Source: Lactiplantibacillus dongliensis (GTDB taxonomy: Bacteria > Bacillota > Bacilli > Lactobacillales > Lactobacillaceae). Taken from it: a stretch of DNA of 64,000 bases. The stretch is taken from contig NZ_BJDK01000004.1 in assembly GCF_005405105.1 (NCBI RefSeq), forward strand, positions 1 to 64,000. The letters are read 5' to 3'. Position numbers and translations under genes: made by a program. The notes under the pieces were generated by a model that saw only the letters and a list, made by a program, of their open reading frames with translations, made no database searches and was not told the origin of the DNA. Shown here in pieces: positions 9,128-16,918 of this stretch; the stretch's first letter is position 1, and each line of letters starts with the position of its first letter.

Positions 9128-9804
9128 CTTGCACCATCTCCAGTGCAAACTACTTTTATAGTTCCACACAGCATTTTTATATCAAACCATAGAGAGTAGT
9201 GTTCAATATAGTAGTTATCTAACTGACACTTTATGTCAGGTGTAATATCATACCCACCATTAATTTGAGCATAACCCGTTATGCCAGGAATAATTCGTAA
9301 TCGTTTGGGGAAATCTTTAAACTCTTTGCTGAACTCTTCTGTTAACATTGGCCGTTCAGGTCTAGGACCAACTAGACTCATATCACCCTTAAGCACATTC
9401 CAAAACTGCGGTAATTCATCAATCCGGGTTTTCCGCATGAAACGACCAACCGATGTAATCCGACTATCATGCTTCTGAGCCCAAACTGCACCAGTCTTAG
9501 CTTCTGCATCTTGATACATTGAGCGTAACTTAATAACCATAAACGACTGACCCATCAGGCCGACACGTTCCTGCTTATAAAAAGCCGGGCCAGCCGAAGT
9601 AGCTTTCACCAGAACTGCAAAAACCAGTACTAGTGGGCTACTAATAATTGTCCCTAGTAATCCCACTAACAAGTCAAAAATACGTTTAACAATGAGCCCT
9701 CTACCCGAAACCGGCGTTCCAATCTGATTGACAAAACTATATGTCGGCTTAACTGGTACTGCTTTTATCATCATTTGCTCATCTTCTGCTTCAATTTGTC
9801 GCAT
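9124..9804 (-). CDS. cpsE: Undecaprenyl-phosphate sugar-1-phosphate transferase (priming enzyme)
   Basis: 226 aa of the bacterial sugar transferase (WbaP/CpsE C-terminal) family. One N-terminal hydrophobic hairpin (KRIFDLLVGLLG onward) is followed by the cytoplasmic catalytic part with KLRSM, RKTRIDELPQFWNVL, SLVGPRPERP and PGITGYAQ, all family signatures. It transfers a sugar-1-phosphate from UDP-sugar to undecaprenyl phosphate, the committed first step of repeat-unit synthesis. It lacks the long N-terminal membrane domain of WbaP and so is the short form. The start overlaps the end of the epimerase gene by 14 bp. Gene name given by analogy to plantarum cps4E. Confidence 0.92.
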   Translation of the reverse strand: MRQIEAEDEQMMIKAVPVKPTYSFVNQIGTPVSGRGLIVKRIFDLLVGLLGTIISSPLVLVFAVLVKATSAGPAFYKQERVGLMGQSFMVIKLRSMYQDAEAKTGAVWAQKHDSRITSVGRFMRKTRIDELPQFWNVLKGDMSLVGPRPERPMLTEEFSKEFKDFPKRLRIIPGITGYAQINGGYDITPDIKCQLDNYYIEHYSLWFDIKMLCGTIKVVCTGDGAR

Positions 9805-10729
9805 GTCGCGCCCCTTTCCAGTATTGACCCAGTCCTTTTTTCAAAGACCAATGTGTTGAATATCCTAAGTTAATTAACTTACCTATATTAGCAACAGAAT
9901 GTTTCACTTCGCCTTCGCGACCAGCAGCCATTTGAACATCTAGCTGGTGACCAGCGACTTTTTCATAAATTTCAATAATACTATTCAGACTTAATTCATG
10001 ACCGTTAGCGATGTTAAAGACTTGATGATTGGCTTGTTTAGTCGTAATCAACCACAAAGCTTGAATCACATCCTCAACGTAAATAAAATCACGGGTCTGT
10101 GAACCATCACCGTACAATGTGAATGGCTTATTATCTTCCAAACAACTTGTTAAAATAGACAGCACTCCGGAATATGGCGAACTGGGATTCTGACCAGGTC
10201 CATAGACATTAAAGAAGCGTACACATACGGTTGGTAAATCATATAGTTTCCCATAGGCGAGCACATACCGCTCCGTCGCATACTTATCAATTGCATACGG
10301 TGATAGCGGATCAACTCGCGAATCTTCTCTTTTAGGCAACTCAGGTAAATTCCCATATACTGCTGCTGAGGAGGTAAATAAGAATTGTTTAATTGGTAAC
10401 TTAGCTGCTCGAATAAATTCAAGGGTACTTAACACTGCATTGTGATTGATGGCATGCGTCTCTCCAGGACGCTCAATCGAATCTGCAACGCTCGCAACTG
10501 CCGCTAAGAAGTAAATATAATCAAAATTCTCTTGCTGCAACAGTTGTTGCATAAAGCGCTCATTGCGAACATCTTCAATATAAATCGTCACTAAATCACG
10601 ATTCTTAATATTCTCAACATCACCCATTGATAAATCATCCACAACGACCACATCAATCCCTTGCCGGACCAAATGATCGACCAAGTGCGAGCCAATAAAC
10701 CCCGCACCACCAGTTACCAAAGCTTTCAA
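9791..10729 (-). CDS. NAD-dependent nucleotide-sugar 4-epimerase (GalE/WbpP-like)
   Basis: 312 aa short-chain dehydrogenase of the extended type. Visible are the Rossmann motif TGGAGFIGSH at residues 7-16, a Ser in TSSAAVYG, the catalytic Y-x3-K in SPYAIDKYATERY and the C-terminal VRFFNVYGPGQNP segment. It probably converts UDP-Glc or UDP-GlcNAc to the galacto form used by the priming enzyme encoded next. Translation starts at TTG 10729 behind AAGGAG. Equivalent in position to plantarum cps4D. Which UDP-sugar is used cannot be decided here. Confidence 0.85.
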   Translation of the reverse strand: MKALVTGGAGFIGSHLVDHLVRQGIDVVVVDDLSMGDVENIKNRDLVTIYIEDVRNERFMQQLLQQENFDYIYFLAAVASVADSIERPGETHAINHNAVLSTLEFIRAAKLPIKQFLFTSSAAVYGNLPELPKREDSRVDPLSPYAIDKYATERYVLAYGKLYDLPTVCVRFFNVYGPGQNPSSPYSGVLSILTSCLEDNKPFTLYGDGSQTRDFIYVEDVIQALWLITTKQANHQVFNIANGHELSLNSIIEIYEKVAGHQLDVQMAAGREGEVKHSVANIGKLINLGYSTHWSLKKGLGQYWKGARHATN

Positions 10730-10746
10730 TTATATGACACTCCTTT

Positions 10747-11517
10747 TTAAAGCAACCAAAACTTTCGTTTTTTTCGTGGTACTTCGATAGTCTGCACACT
10801 AACGTTGCCACCATTCAACAAATCCCGCGCATTGGTTGCAAATTGCTCGGAAAGTATTGGATCAATTTTTGTTAACTCATGATAAGCAGCCGTCATTGCA
10901 AATTGACGTTTCGGAAGATGATGCGCATCCGAAGCGACCACTTGTACGAGACCGCATTTAACCAACTCTTTTGCCGTTCGTTGGACTTGCCGACCAAAAG
11001 TACCGACTAAGCTTGTCGCTGTTACTTGCGCTAGTGCGCCTTGCTTTATAAGCTCATATAGGCGCTGAGGCTCAGCGATAATCTGAGCATTTCGCTCAGG
11101 GTGAGCAATCACTGGCGTAATCCCTTCACATGATAATTGAAAGATGACTTCGTCAACATAACTAGGTACCATTTCATGTGGTAGTTCTAGTAATAAATAA
11201 CGACGTCCAGTATCAATACCTAATAAATCGTCCAAATGATCCATTAAATGACCATTCAAATGAACTTCCTGGCCAGGAAAAATTTTTAAAGCAATCTGTG
11301 CACGATCAAGTTCGGCTTGAAACGTTGAAACAGCTTGTCGAACTGTTTCAGCCGAATTAACATAGTGCCGGTCAAGATGATGCGGTGTCGCCAAAATATA
11401 GCCAATTCCATCCAAAACCGCTTGGCGTGCTAAATCCAATGACACCGCTAGTGATGCCGAACCATCATCTAATGTCGGTAAGATGTGACAATGCAGATCT
11501 ACATAATTAGCTTTCAT
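10747..11517 (-). CDS. Capsule PHP-type protein-tyrosine phosphatase (CpsB/Wzh-like; cpsC of plantarum)
   Basis: 256 aa of the PHP phosphoesterase family. The first metal site is YVDLHCHILP, then ILATPHHLDRHY, VIAHPERN and VASDAHH, which provide the His/Asp ligands of the metal centre. It removes phosphate from the tyrosine tail of the kinase encoded just upstream, tuning chain length and export. An in-frame ORF extends to 11580 inside the kinase gene. I chose ATG 11517, next to the conserved start and overlapping the kinase stop by 11 bp; ATG 11532 is an alternative. The second kinase copy (14112) has no such partner. Confidence 0.9.
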   Translation of the reverse strand: MKANYVDLHCHILPTLDDGSASLAVSLDLARQAVLDGIGYILATPHHLDRHYVNSAETVRQAVSTFQAELDRAQIALKIFPGQEVHLNGHLMDHLDDLLGIDTGRRYLLLELPHEMVPSYVDEVIFQLSCEGITPVIAHPERNAQIIAEPQRLYELIKQGALAQVTATSLVGTFGRQVQRTAKELVKCGLVQVVASDAHHLPKRQFAMTAAYHELTKIDPILSEQFATNARDLLNGGNVSVQTIEVPRKKRKFWLL

Positions 11518-12223
11518 CACTGTAGTACCCATTACTATATCCGTAATAACCATTTTGATGATGCTTACTTTGTACATCATTCAATACAGTTCCCAATATC
11601 GTGGCATGCGCCTGCTTTAACGCTGCCACAGCATCACGAACTGCCACTTTTTGCGCAACATTTTGTCGGACTACCAACACCGTGCCATCAATCTTGTTAG
11701 CCAATAACTGTGAATCGGTTACTGGCAAGATTGGTGGGGCATCAACAATCACAACTCCAAACTGTTCACCGGCAGCTTTCAAAAAAGCACCCATCAACTT
11801 ACTTCCTAGTAACTCGGCCGGATTCGGTGGCTTAGGGCCGCTTGGCATCACAAACAAATTACCTACAGCAGGATGAATCGCTTTATTCACATCTTGAATC
11901 TGATGACCCAGCCAAGAACTCAAGCCACGCTGATTTGAAATGCCAAACGTTTTATGAACAGTTGGTCGACGTAGATCGGCATCGACTAACAGCACCTTCA
12001 ACCCTTCGTTAGCATATTCAACGGCTAAATTTGCACTAACCGTTGATTTTCCTTCACCTAATGTTGCTGACGTCACCATTAAAGTTTTTAACTCTTGGTC
12101 AGTCGCCGCAAAATTAATATTGGTTCGTAACGTCTTAATCTGTTCTGTTATGACAGAACTTGGATCATTAATTGTTGTTAAATTAATTGGTGCCGTTAAT
12201 GTTGTTTTTTTTCGTTTAAACAT
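11507..12223 (-). CDS. Capsule BY-type tyrosine kinase, copy 1 (CpsD/Wze-like; cpsB of plantarum)
   Basis: 238 aa with a Walker A motif in TLGEGKST, Walker A' in LLVDADLRRP and Walker B in VIVDAPP, the signature of bacterial tyrosine kinases. The C-terminus is a tyrosine cluster (NGYYGYSNGYYSDES), the expected autophosphorylation tail. It works with the membrane chain-length protein encoded just upstream, whose last codons contain its ribosome site, and with the phosphatase downstream. By hand alignment it is about 79% identical to copy 2 at 14112-14828, with most divergence in the first 15 and last 20 residues. Confidence 0.93.
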   Translation of the reverse strand: MFKRKKTTLTAPINLTTINDPSSVITEQIKTLRTNINFAATDQELKTLMVTSATLGEGKSTVSANLAVEYANEGLKVLLVDADLRRPTVHKTFGISNQRGLSSWLGHQIQDVNKAIHPAVGNLFVMPSGPKPPNPAELLGSKLMGAFLKAAGEQFGVVIVDAPPILPVTDSQLLANKIDGTVLVVRQNVAQKVAVRDAVAALKQAHATILGTVLNDVQSKHHQNGYYGYSNGYYSDES

Positions 12224-12229
12224 CTGAAA

Positions 12230-13006
12230 TCACACCCGCCTTTCAGCTGACTCACGATGATGTTCACGTTTTTTTCGTGAATTTTGGCTAGTCTGTATAT
12301 TTTCAATCTGATCATGGTGCCGATGATGATGCTGATGATTGACTTGACCAAGATTTGTCAAACCAAGTTCATCCGTCAAAAAGTCGCTATCATGAACCCG
12401 CCGGTCAGTTAACATCCTGATACTGGCGTAGAGAAAGCCTAGTAATAAGCCAACAACTAGCCCTGCTGCTAAATAAATTGGTTTCCGTGGCGAAACGGCA
12501 TTAGTAGCCGGAACCGCCGCAGATACAATCGTCACATTATTAACTTTAATAATTTCTTTTACTCGCTTTTTAAACGTCTGGGCTATTTGATTAGCAATCA
12601 TCGCAGCCTGTCGTGGATGGGAATCTGACACATCAATAGAAAAGACTTGCGAATTCTGTGTACTAGAAACACTGACTTCGTTTTTTAGCATTCCTAACGT
12701 ACCGTCATAACCCTTATATTTAGCTAAAGCTCGCTGGGTAGGCTTTAAAATCACCTGATTCGTAATCAGTTCTTTATAAGTGGTGATCATCTGAACATCC
12801 GCCTGTTGAGTCGCATACTGGATTGCCGCATTTTCGCTATGGCGACTGACTAATATCTGAACACTCGCTTTATACTTCGGCGTTACTACAAAGAAAGCTA
12901 AACTACCGGCAACTAATACTCCTGCGATGGTCCACAGTATGATGCCGCGCCAATACTTTCGAACTAATCGAACAAAAAAAGTAAAACTCACTGCCTGATC
13001 CATCAT
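12230..13006 (-). CDS. Capsule chain-length/co-polymerase protein, copy 1 (Wzd/CapA-like; cpsA of plantarum)
   Basis: 258 aa with a Wzz domain between two membrane spans: one near residues 17-37 (GIILWTIAGVLVAG...) and one near 178-198 (YLAAGLVVGLLLGFLYA), preceded by the proline-containing PRKP motif. It controls polymer length and activates the kinase. The cytoplasmic tail is unusually His-rich (NHQHHHRHHDQ) and basic. A GGAG site precedes ATG 13006, and a second ATG follows at 13003. It is the first gene of the large operon. Copy 2 at 14838-15602 is closely similar but differs in the tail. Confidence 0.92.
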   Translation of the reverse strand: MMDQAVSFTFFVRLVRKYWRGIILWTIAGVLVAGSLAFFVVTPKYKASVQILVSRHSENAAIQYATQQADVQMITTYKELITNQVILKPTQRALAKYKGYDGTLGMLKNEVSVSSTQNSQVFSIDVSDSHPRQAAMIANQIAQTFKKRVKEIIKVNNVTIVSAAVPATNAVSPRKPIYLAAGLVVGLLLGFLYASIRMLTDRRVHDSDFLTDELGLTNLGQVNHQHHHRHHDQIENIQTSQNSRKKREHHRESAERRV

Positions 13007-13234
13007 TCACGCTCCACTCAGTTTCTTTAAACGACACTTAACAGATTCAACTGATACATATATAAAGTATTAATGTCACCTTTTTGAAAAGAATCGTTCC
13101 ATAATAAGTGTTTTGCTGTTAGTTAAAGACTTACTCCAAATAAAATGGGACGAAATATGACAGTTATATAACAATTTTATGATTCTATATTGACAAACAT
13201 CACATTCATGGTAGGTTTGAATATAGATTTATTT
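13007..13234. other. Gene-free upstream region of the polysaccharide operon
   Basis: AT-rich DNA between the operon and a bidirectional terminator. On the minus strand there is a GGAG ribosome site and only a weak promoter-like pair (TCTTTA, 17 bp, TATTAT near 13105-13133). On the plus strand a good -35 (TTGACA, 13190-13195) has no convincing -10. A 9-mer TGATACATA at 13052-13060 recurs inverted at 14049-14057 on the other side of the recombinase gene. No ORF or RNA gene was recognised. Confidence 0.6.
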
Positions 13235-13276
13235 ATAAAACGGCATTATTTTTTTCAAAAAAGTGCCGTTTTATTT
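13235..13276. terminator. Bidirectional terminator between recombinase and polysaccharide operon
   Basis: A perfect 11-bp stem (ATAAAACGGCA at 13235-13245 with TGCCGTTTTAT at 13264-13274) has a T-run and A-run within the loop and T-rich or A-rich flanks, so it can terminate in both directions. No gene end lies next to it. It therefore insulates the recombinase promoter from the operon, or attenuates a transcript starting further out. Confidence 0.75.
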
Positions 13277-13321
13277 TATTGAGATCGACGTTAAAATCAA
13301 ATTAAAGAAATTTAGTTTCGC

Positions 13322-13349
13322 TTGATAAACTTTTCATATCATATAAAAT
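13322..13349 (+). promoter_or_regulatory. Probable promoter of the recombinase gene
   Basis: TTGATA at 13322-13327, 16 bp spacer, TAAAAT at 13344-13349, about 50 bp before ATG 13402 and just after the terminator. Confidence 0.5.
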
Positions 13350-13401
13350 TTAAGTGTTGGCATTACTTTATTAGCATTAAATTTGAAAGCAGGCATTTTA
13401 C

Positions 13402-13965
13402 ATGCAATACAATGTAGAACCACTACGTACAAGCCAAGATATAGACACTTTTTTACATCTGGCTATGACTGGTACTCATGGCGCAAGAAACCAGTTATTG
13501 ATCTTAATTGGGTTAAATACAGGGCTACGTATGAGTGATATTTTAGGTTTGACGGTCGGTCAAGTTAAAAATGATGACCTGATCGTTATTATTGAGAAGA
13601 AAACAAAGAAACGACGATTAGTTCTCCTAGCTAAACTACGGTCTCAAATTAACAACTACATTGTCGATTTAGATGAATCGGACTACTTATTCACCGGGAA
13701 AGATACAACACGTCCACTTAGCGTCAATGCGATTTATAAAGTATTTCAAACAATTGCACGTAAAATGCATCGCACGGATATTGGAACCCATACACTTCGA
13801 AAAACATTTGGTTATCACTACTATCAAGAGACCCATGATATCGCCACATTAATGATGATCTTCAACCATTCTAGTGAAGCCGTCACCAAACGTTATATAG
13901 GACTCAATCAAGATGTCATCCTTAAAAGTCTAGCTAACTTCTCTTTAGGATTAAGTCCGGATTAA
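13402..13965 (+). CDS. Minimal tyrosine recombinase (FimB/Xer-like, catalytic domain only)
   Basis: 187 aa. All catalytic residues can be seen: Arg43 in GLRMSDI, a Lys around 67-70 in the beta-hairpin, His130-x-x-Arg133 in HTLRKTFGYH, His156 in NHSS and Tyr165 in KRYIGL. The N-terminal core-binding domain of phage integrases and XerC/D is missing, as in FimB/FimE-type DNA invertases. It is transcribed opposite to the polysaccharide genes and lies between two chain-length/kinase pairs. No phage genes, excisionase or tRNA att site are nearby, so a role in local inversion or recombination of the polysaccharide locus is more likely than prophage integration. That role is inference. Confidence 0.85.
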   Translation: MQYNVEPLRTSQDIDTFLHLAMTGTHGARNQLLILIGLNTGLRMSDILGLTVGQVKNDDLIVIIEKKTKKRRLVLLAKLRSQINNYIVDLDESDYLFTGKDTTRPLSVNAIYKVFQTIARKMHRTDIGTHTLRKTFGYHYYQETHDIATLMMIFNHSSEAVTKRYIGLNQDVILKSLANFSLGLSPD

Positions 13966-14111
13966 ATTAATAAACAATCAACCACTACTTGACTAATGCC
14001 AATCAATTCATTCCAACCAAATCATTTTATTACAATTAATTACTGCGTTATGTATCATACTGTAGCTAATATAAGCTACATTCAGTTAAAAACTGATACT
14101 CCCCAATTCTA
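13966..14111. repeat. Intergenic region with a 20-bp perfect palindrome
   Basis: TGTAGCTAATATAAGCTACA at 14061-14080 is a perfect inverted repeat (7-bp arms, 6-bp AATATA centre). It is followed by a smaller hairpin (CAGTT-AAA-AACTG, 14083-14095). No T-run follows, so it is not a standard terminator for either convergent gene. Arms of this size with a 6-bp centre resemble tyrosine recombinase core sites, but no second copy was found in the window. TATGTATCA at 14049-14057 is the inverted partner of 13052-13060. Confidence 0.6.
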
Positions 14112-14828
14112 CTAATCTGACTTAAATCCATAACCACTACTATACCGATAATATTTATTAGACAACTCTTTACTTTGAACATCATTTAAAACCGCGCCTA
14201 AAATGACCGCATGCGACCGTTCCAACGCCGCAACAGCTTCACGGGCAACGGCTTTTTGCGTCATATTTTGACGAACAACTAAGACCGTCCCATCCATTTT
14301 ATTCGCTAACAATTGTGAATCCGTAACCGGCAAAATCGGAGGTGCATCAACAATGACAATGCCAAATTTTTCACCAGCTGCGGCTAAGAACGACGTCATC
14401 AGTTCACTGCCCAGTAGCTCGGCGGGATTCGGTGGTTTCGGGCCGCTAGGCAATACATAGAGATTGCCAACTGCCGGCTGAATAGCCTGATTAATATCCT
14501 TAATTTGATGACCTAACCAAGAGCTAAGCCCTCTCTGATTAGTAATCCCAAAAGTTTTATGCACCGTTGGCCGCCGTAAATCAGCATCAACCAGTAGTAC
14601 TTTCAACCCTTCATTGGCGTACTCAATGGCTAGATTGGCACTAATAGTCGATTTACCCTCACCCAAAGTTGCTGATGTCACCATAACAGTGTTCAAATCA
14701 CGGTCAGTGGAAGCAAAATTAATATTCGTTCGCAAGGTCTTGATTTGCTCAGTAATCACCGAACTGGGTTCATTAATCGTCGTTAAATCAATGGCAGTCG
14801 TCGCATTTTTCGTCTTTCGTTTAAACAT
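14112..14828 (-). CDS. Capsule BY-type tyrosine kinase, copy 2
   Basis: 238 aa with the same Walker A (TLGEGKST), A' (VDADLRRP) and B (VDAPP) motifs as copy 1. The tail KYYRYSSGYGFKSD keeps tyrosines but with a different pattern, so phosphatase and transporter contacts may differ. A GGAGG site lies before ATG 14828, directly behind the copy-2 chain-length gene. Unlike copy 1 it is followed by no phosphatase, epimerase or priming gene. The next gene is the convergent recombinase. It could act in trans on the operon at 13006 or on another polysaccharide locus elsewhere in the genome. Confidence 0.92.
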   Translation of the reverse strand: MFKRKTKNATTAIDLTTINEPSSVITEQIKTLRTNINFASTDRDLNTVMVTSATLGEGKSTISANLAIEYANEGLKVLLVDADLRRPTVHKTFGITNQRGLSSWLGHQIKDINQAIQPAVGNLYVLPSGPKPPNPAELLGSELMTSFLAAAGEKFGIVIVDAPPILPVTDSQLLANKMDGTVLVVRQNMTQKAVAREAVAALERSHAVILGAVLNDVQSKELSNKYYRYSSGYGFKSD

Positions 14829-14837
14829 AAGGCCCTC

Positions 14838-15602
14838 CTAAATACGTTTGGGAGTTCGATGAACGTCCAGATTGCTAGTTTGCTTAGATTGTAAGTGTCT
14901 GAGCTGCTTATCAACGTGTAAATGTTTTGTTTGATGATTAACTTGCCCTAGATTGTTCAATTTCAATTCATTGGTTAAGTCATAACTACTATGAATGCAT
15001 CGGTCAGTTAACGCCCGCATACCCGCATAAAACAACCCCAATAATCCACCAATTAACAGACCAGCAGCTAAGTACACTAATCGACGCGGTGAAACGGCAC
15101 TTTGGGCTGGGGTCGCCGTCGAAACAATCGTGACATTATTAACCTTGATAATATCCTTAACACGATCTTTAAAAGTTTGCGCAATCTGATTAGCAATCTT
15201 AGCTCCGCGTTGTGGATTCGTATCCAAGACATCAATTGAAAAGACCTGAGAATTTTGATTACTCGTGACACTGACCTCATTCTTTAACAACCCTAAAGTA
15301 CCGTCATAATCAGACCCAGCCGCCAAAACTTCTTGGGCTGGCTTTAAAATAACCTGATTCGTAATTAATTCTTTATAAGTCGTAATCATCTGGACATCCG
15401 CTTGTTGCGTCGCGTATTGCGTCGCTGCATCCTGCGCATGGCGACTAACTAAAATCTGAACACTAGCTTTATACTTAGGCGTAACGACATAAAAAGCCAA
15501 TGCACCAGCAACCAAGAGTCCCCCGATAGTCCACAATAGAATACCCCGCCAATATTTACGGACAAACCTGATAAAGAAAGTGAAATTTACTGCTTGATCC
15601 AT
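14838..15602 (-). CDS. Capsule chain-length/co-polymerase protein, copy 2
   Basis: 254 aa Wzz-domain protein with two membrane spans (about residues 17-37 and 178-198), very similar to copy 1 up to residue about 215. The C-terminal tail differs: the His-rich stretch of copy 1 is replaced by KTKHLHVDKQ and a basic end. The ribosome-site region also matches copy 1 (ACTGAGTGGAGCGTG in both), so the duplication included the leader. It forms a two-gene unit with kinase copy 2. With two such pairs the cell could make mixed export complexes. Confidence 0.91.
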   Translation of the reverse strand: MDQAVNFTFFIRFVRKYWRGILLWTIGGLLVAGALAFYVVTPKYKASVQILVSRHAQDAATQYATQQADVQMITTYKELITNQVILKPAQEVLAAGSDYDGTLGLLKNEVSVTSNQNSQVFSIDVLDTNPQRGAKIANQIAQTFKDRVKDIIKVNNVTIVSTATPAQSAVSPRRLVYLAAGLLIGGLLGLFYAGMRALTDRCIHSSYDLTNELKLNNLGQVNHQTKHLHVDKQLRHLQSKQTSNLDVHRTPKRI

Positions 15603-16287
15603 TACACACGCTCCACTCAGTTACTGTAAGTTCCAACCGACCAAATTATTTGACTTAAAAGTGACTACATACTAATCAAAAACGATTTTCAGAAAACGTT
15701 TTAGTAGTTTCTTTCCAGATATGTACATTTCCAATAATAAATAAGCAATTTGCTTGCACCTATAATCACCATTAATTTCTAGTCTGCCTTTTTATTTCAA
15801 GTTATACTAAACCAAATTCTCAAAGCCATGTCAATCAGCGAGTTTCAAGCCTTTTAGCAGTTTTTTTATATTTAAAAATTGATTTGTGCAAGCTCTAAAT
15901 TAGTCCAAATTGATTAAATATAAACTTTTTTTGTGCCTCAAGTACCCCTGGTTAGTTGACATAAATAATCAACATGAATATTTTTGTATCAAATCTTTTA
16001 ACTGATTTTGAAACTGAGTCCGCCTGTTTTCATAGTTCAATCTATTAACTCGCTATAACAATACAATCAATAAAAGGGACAACTTCAAAATTTATTTAAC
16101 ATTTAAAAATAGATTTTTTATAGCAAAATTCACTATTACTTTATAATCCAAAACTATTTTTGCATTCAGTTCTTATAACTAATCAGGCTTGAAACCACAA
16201 AAAAGCAGGTTAAAATAAATTTCAATCTGCTACTATCCTTCACTATTAAATTGTCTATCAGATCAATCAAATTAAGTCAGATCACGT
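15603..16287. other. AT-rich gene-free region of about 0.7 kb upstream of copy-2 chain-length gene
   Basis: No plausible ORF, tRNA or known RNA was recognised. Minus-strand promoter-like pairs for the copy-2 genes are present, for example TTGCAC, 17 bp, TAAAAA (15863-15891) and TTGCTT, 17 bp, TACATA. A 10-bp palindrome AAAACGTTTT at 15693-15702 resembles a cre half-match but lacks the flanking bases. The very low GC contrasts with the core genes to the right, consistent with an accessory boundary. Confidence 0.5.
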
Positions 16288-16333
16288 AAAAAAGCCAGCT
16301 AGGAAAATAGCTACTTTCCAAGCTGACTTTTTT
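16288..16333. terminator. Terminator of the small secreted protein gene
   Basis: A long hairpin: AAAAAAG, CAGCT and GGAAA on the left pair with TTTCC, AGCTG and CTTTTTT on the right, with single mismatches between blocks. It has T-runs on both strands and lies 33 bp beyond the stop at 16366. Confidence 0.85.
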
Positions 16334-16365
16334 ACTAACAGCGTCCATAAACCCGCCGCTATTAA

Positions 16366-16875
16366 TTACCGAATCCCTTTAATACTAACTTTCTTAGTGT
16401 AAACCCGTTTAGCCTTCTGATGCATCGCCATATTAAACTTAACTTTTTTCGGCGCATAACCAACCCCAATACTACCAGTATACAAGGCCGCCTGTGATTT
16501 GCCTTTTACCTTATAAGTACCACGTTTATAGCTCATTGCCATGTTACTTTGCGTCCAGTCCATCGTATACCAACCATGCTGATGCCGTTCAAGGATCACG
16601 GCATTAGCTTTATTAAAATTAGTCGTTAACGCATACCGCGTCGTGCCTTGCGACTTGCCCCGATACCAAGTCGTTAGCTTAATCGTCTTTTTAGTAATGA
16701 CCGTTTTATGTTGATAATGATCATGATCACGATAGTACCAAGTCCCCCGTAAAGCTTTCGGCATACTTGTTATCTTGTGACTGGCTGCTTGTGCGCTTGT
16801 TGTCGTCATTGGTATTCCAACTAATAACACTAACGCCACCATCAATCCAACCCGTAAAATTAGCTTGTTCTTCAT
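16366..16875 (-). CDS. Secreted small protein of unknown function
   Basis: 169 aa. There is a clear Sec signal peptide: MKNKLILR, then a hydrophobic stretch GLMVALVLLVGIPM, with cleavage likely near SAQAA-S. The mature part of about 140 aa is very basic and rich in Lys, Thr, Tyr and His, with PKALRGTWYYRD near its start, a pattern seen in lactobacillar extracellular lipocalin-like or 'PKALRGTWY' proteins. A GGAGG site precedes ATG 16875; the upstream in-frame ATG at 16902 has none. It lies 43 bp after the hydrolase gene and may be co-transcribed with it. Function not recognised. Confidence 0.75.
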   Translation of the reverse strand: MKNKLILRVGLMVALVLLVGIPMTTTSAQAASHKITSMPKALRGTWYYRDHDHYQHKTVITKKTIKLTTWYRGKSQGTTRYALTTNFNKANAVILERHQHGWYTMDWTQSNMAMSYKRGTYKVKGKSQAALYTGSIGVGYAPKKVKFNMAMHQKAKRVYTKKVSIKGIR

Positions 16876-16918
16876 TATAAAATTCCTCCAAAAATAAATC
16901 ATGCCACCACATCATTCC

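Noticed and set aside
13402-13965. Prophage integrase with att sites
   Set aside because: No phage, excisionase, repressor or tRNA gene is nearby, and the protein lacks the arm- and core-binding domains of phage integrases.
15693-15702. cre (CcpA) site upstream of the copy-2 chain-length gene
   Set aside because: Only the AAAACGTTTT core is present; the outer TG and CA bases of the consensus are missing, so it is not listed as a feature.
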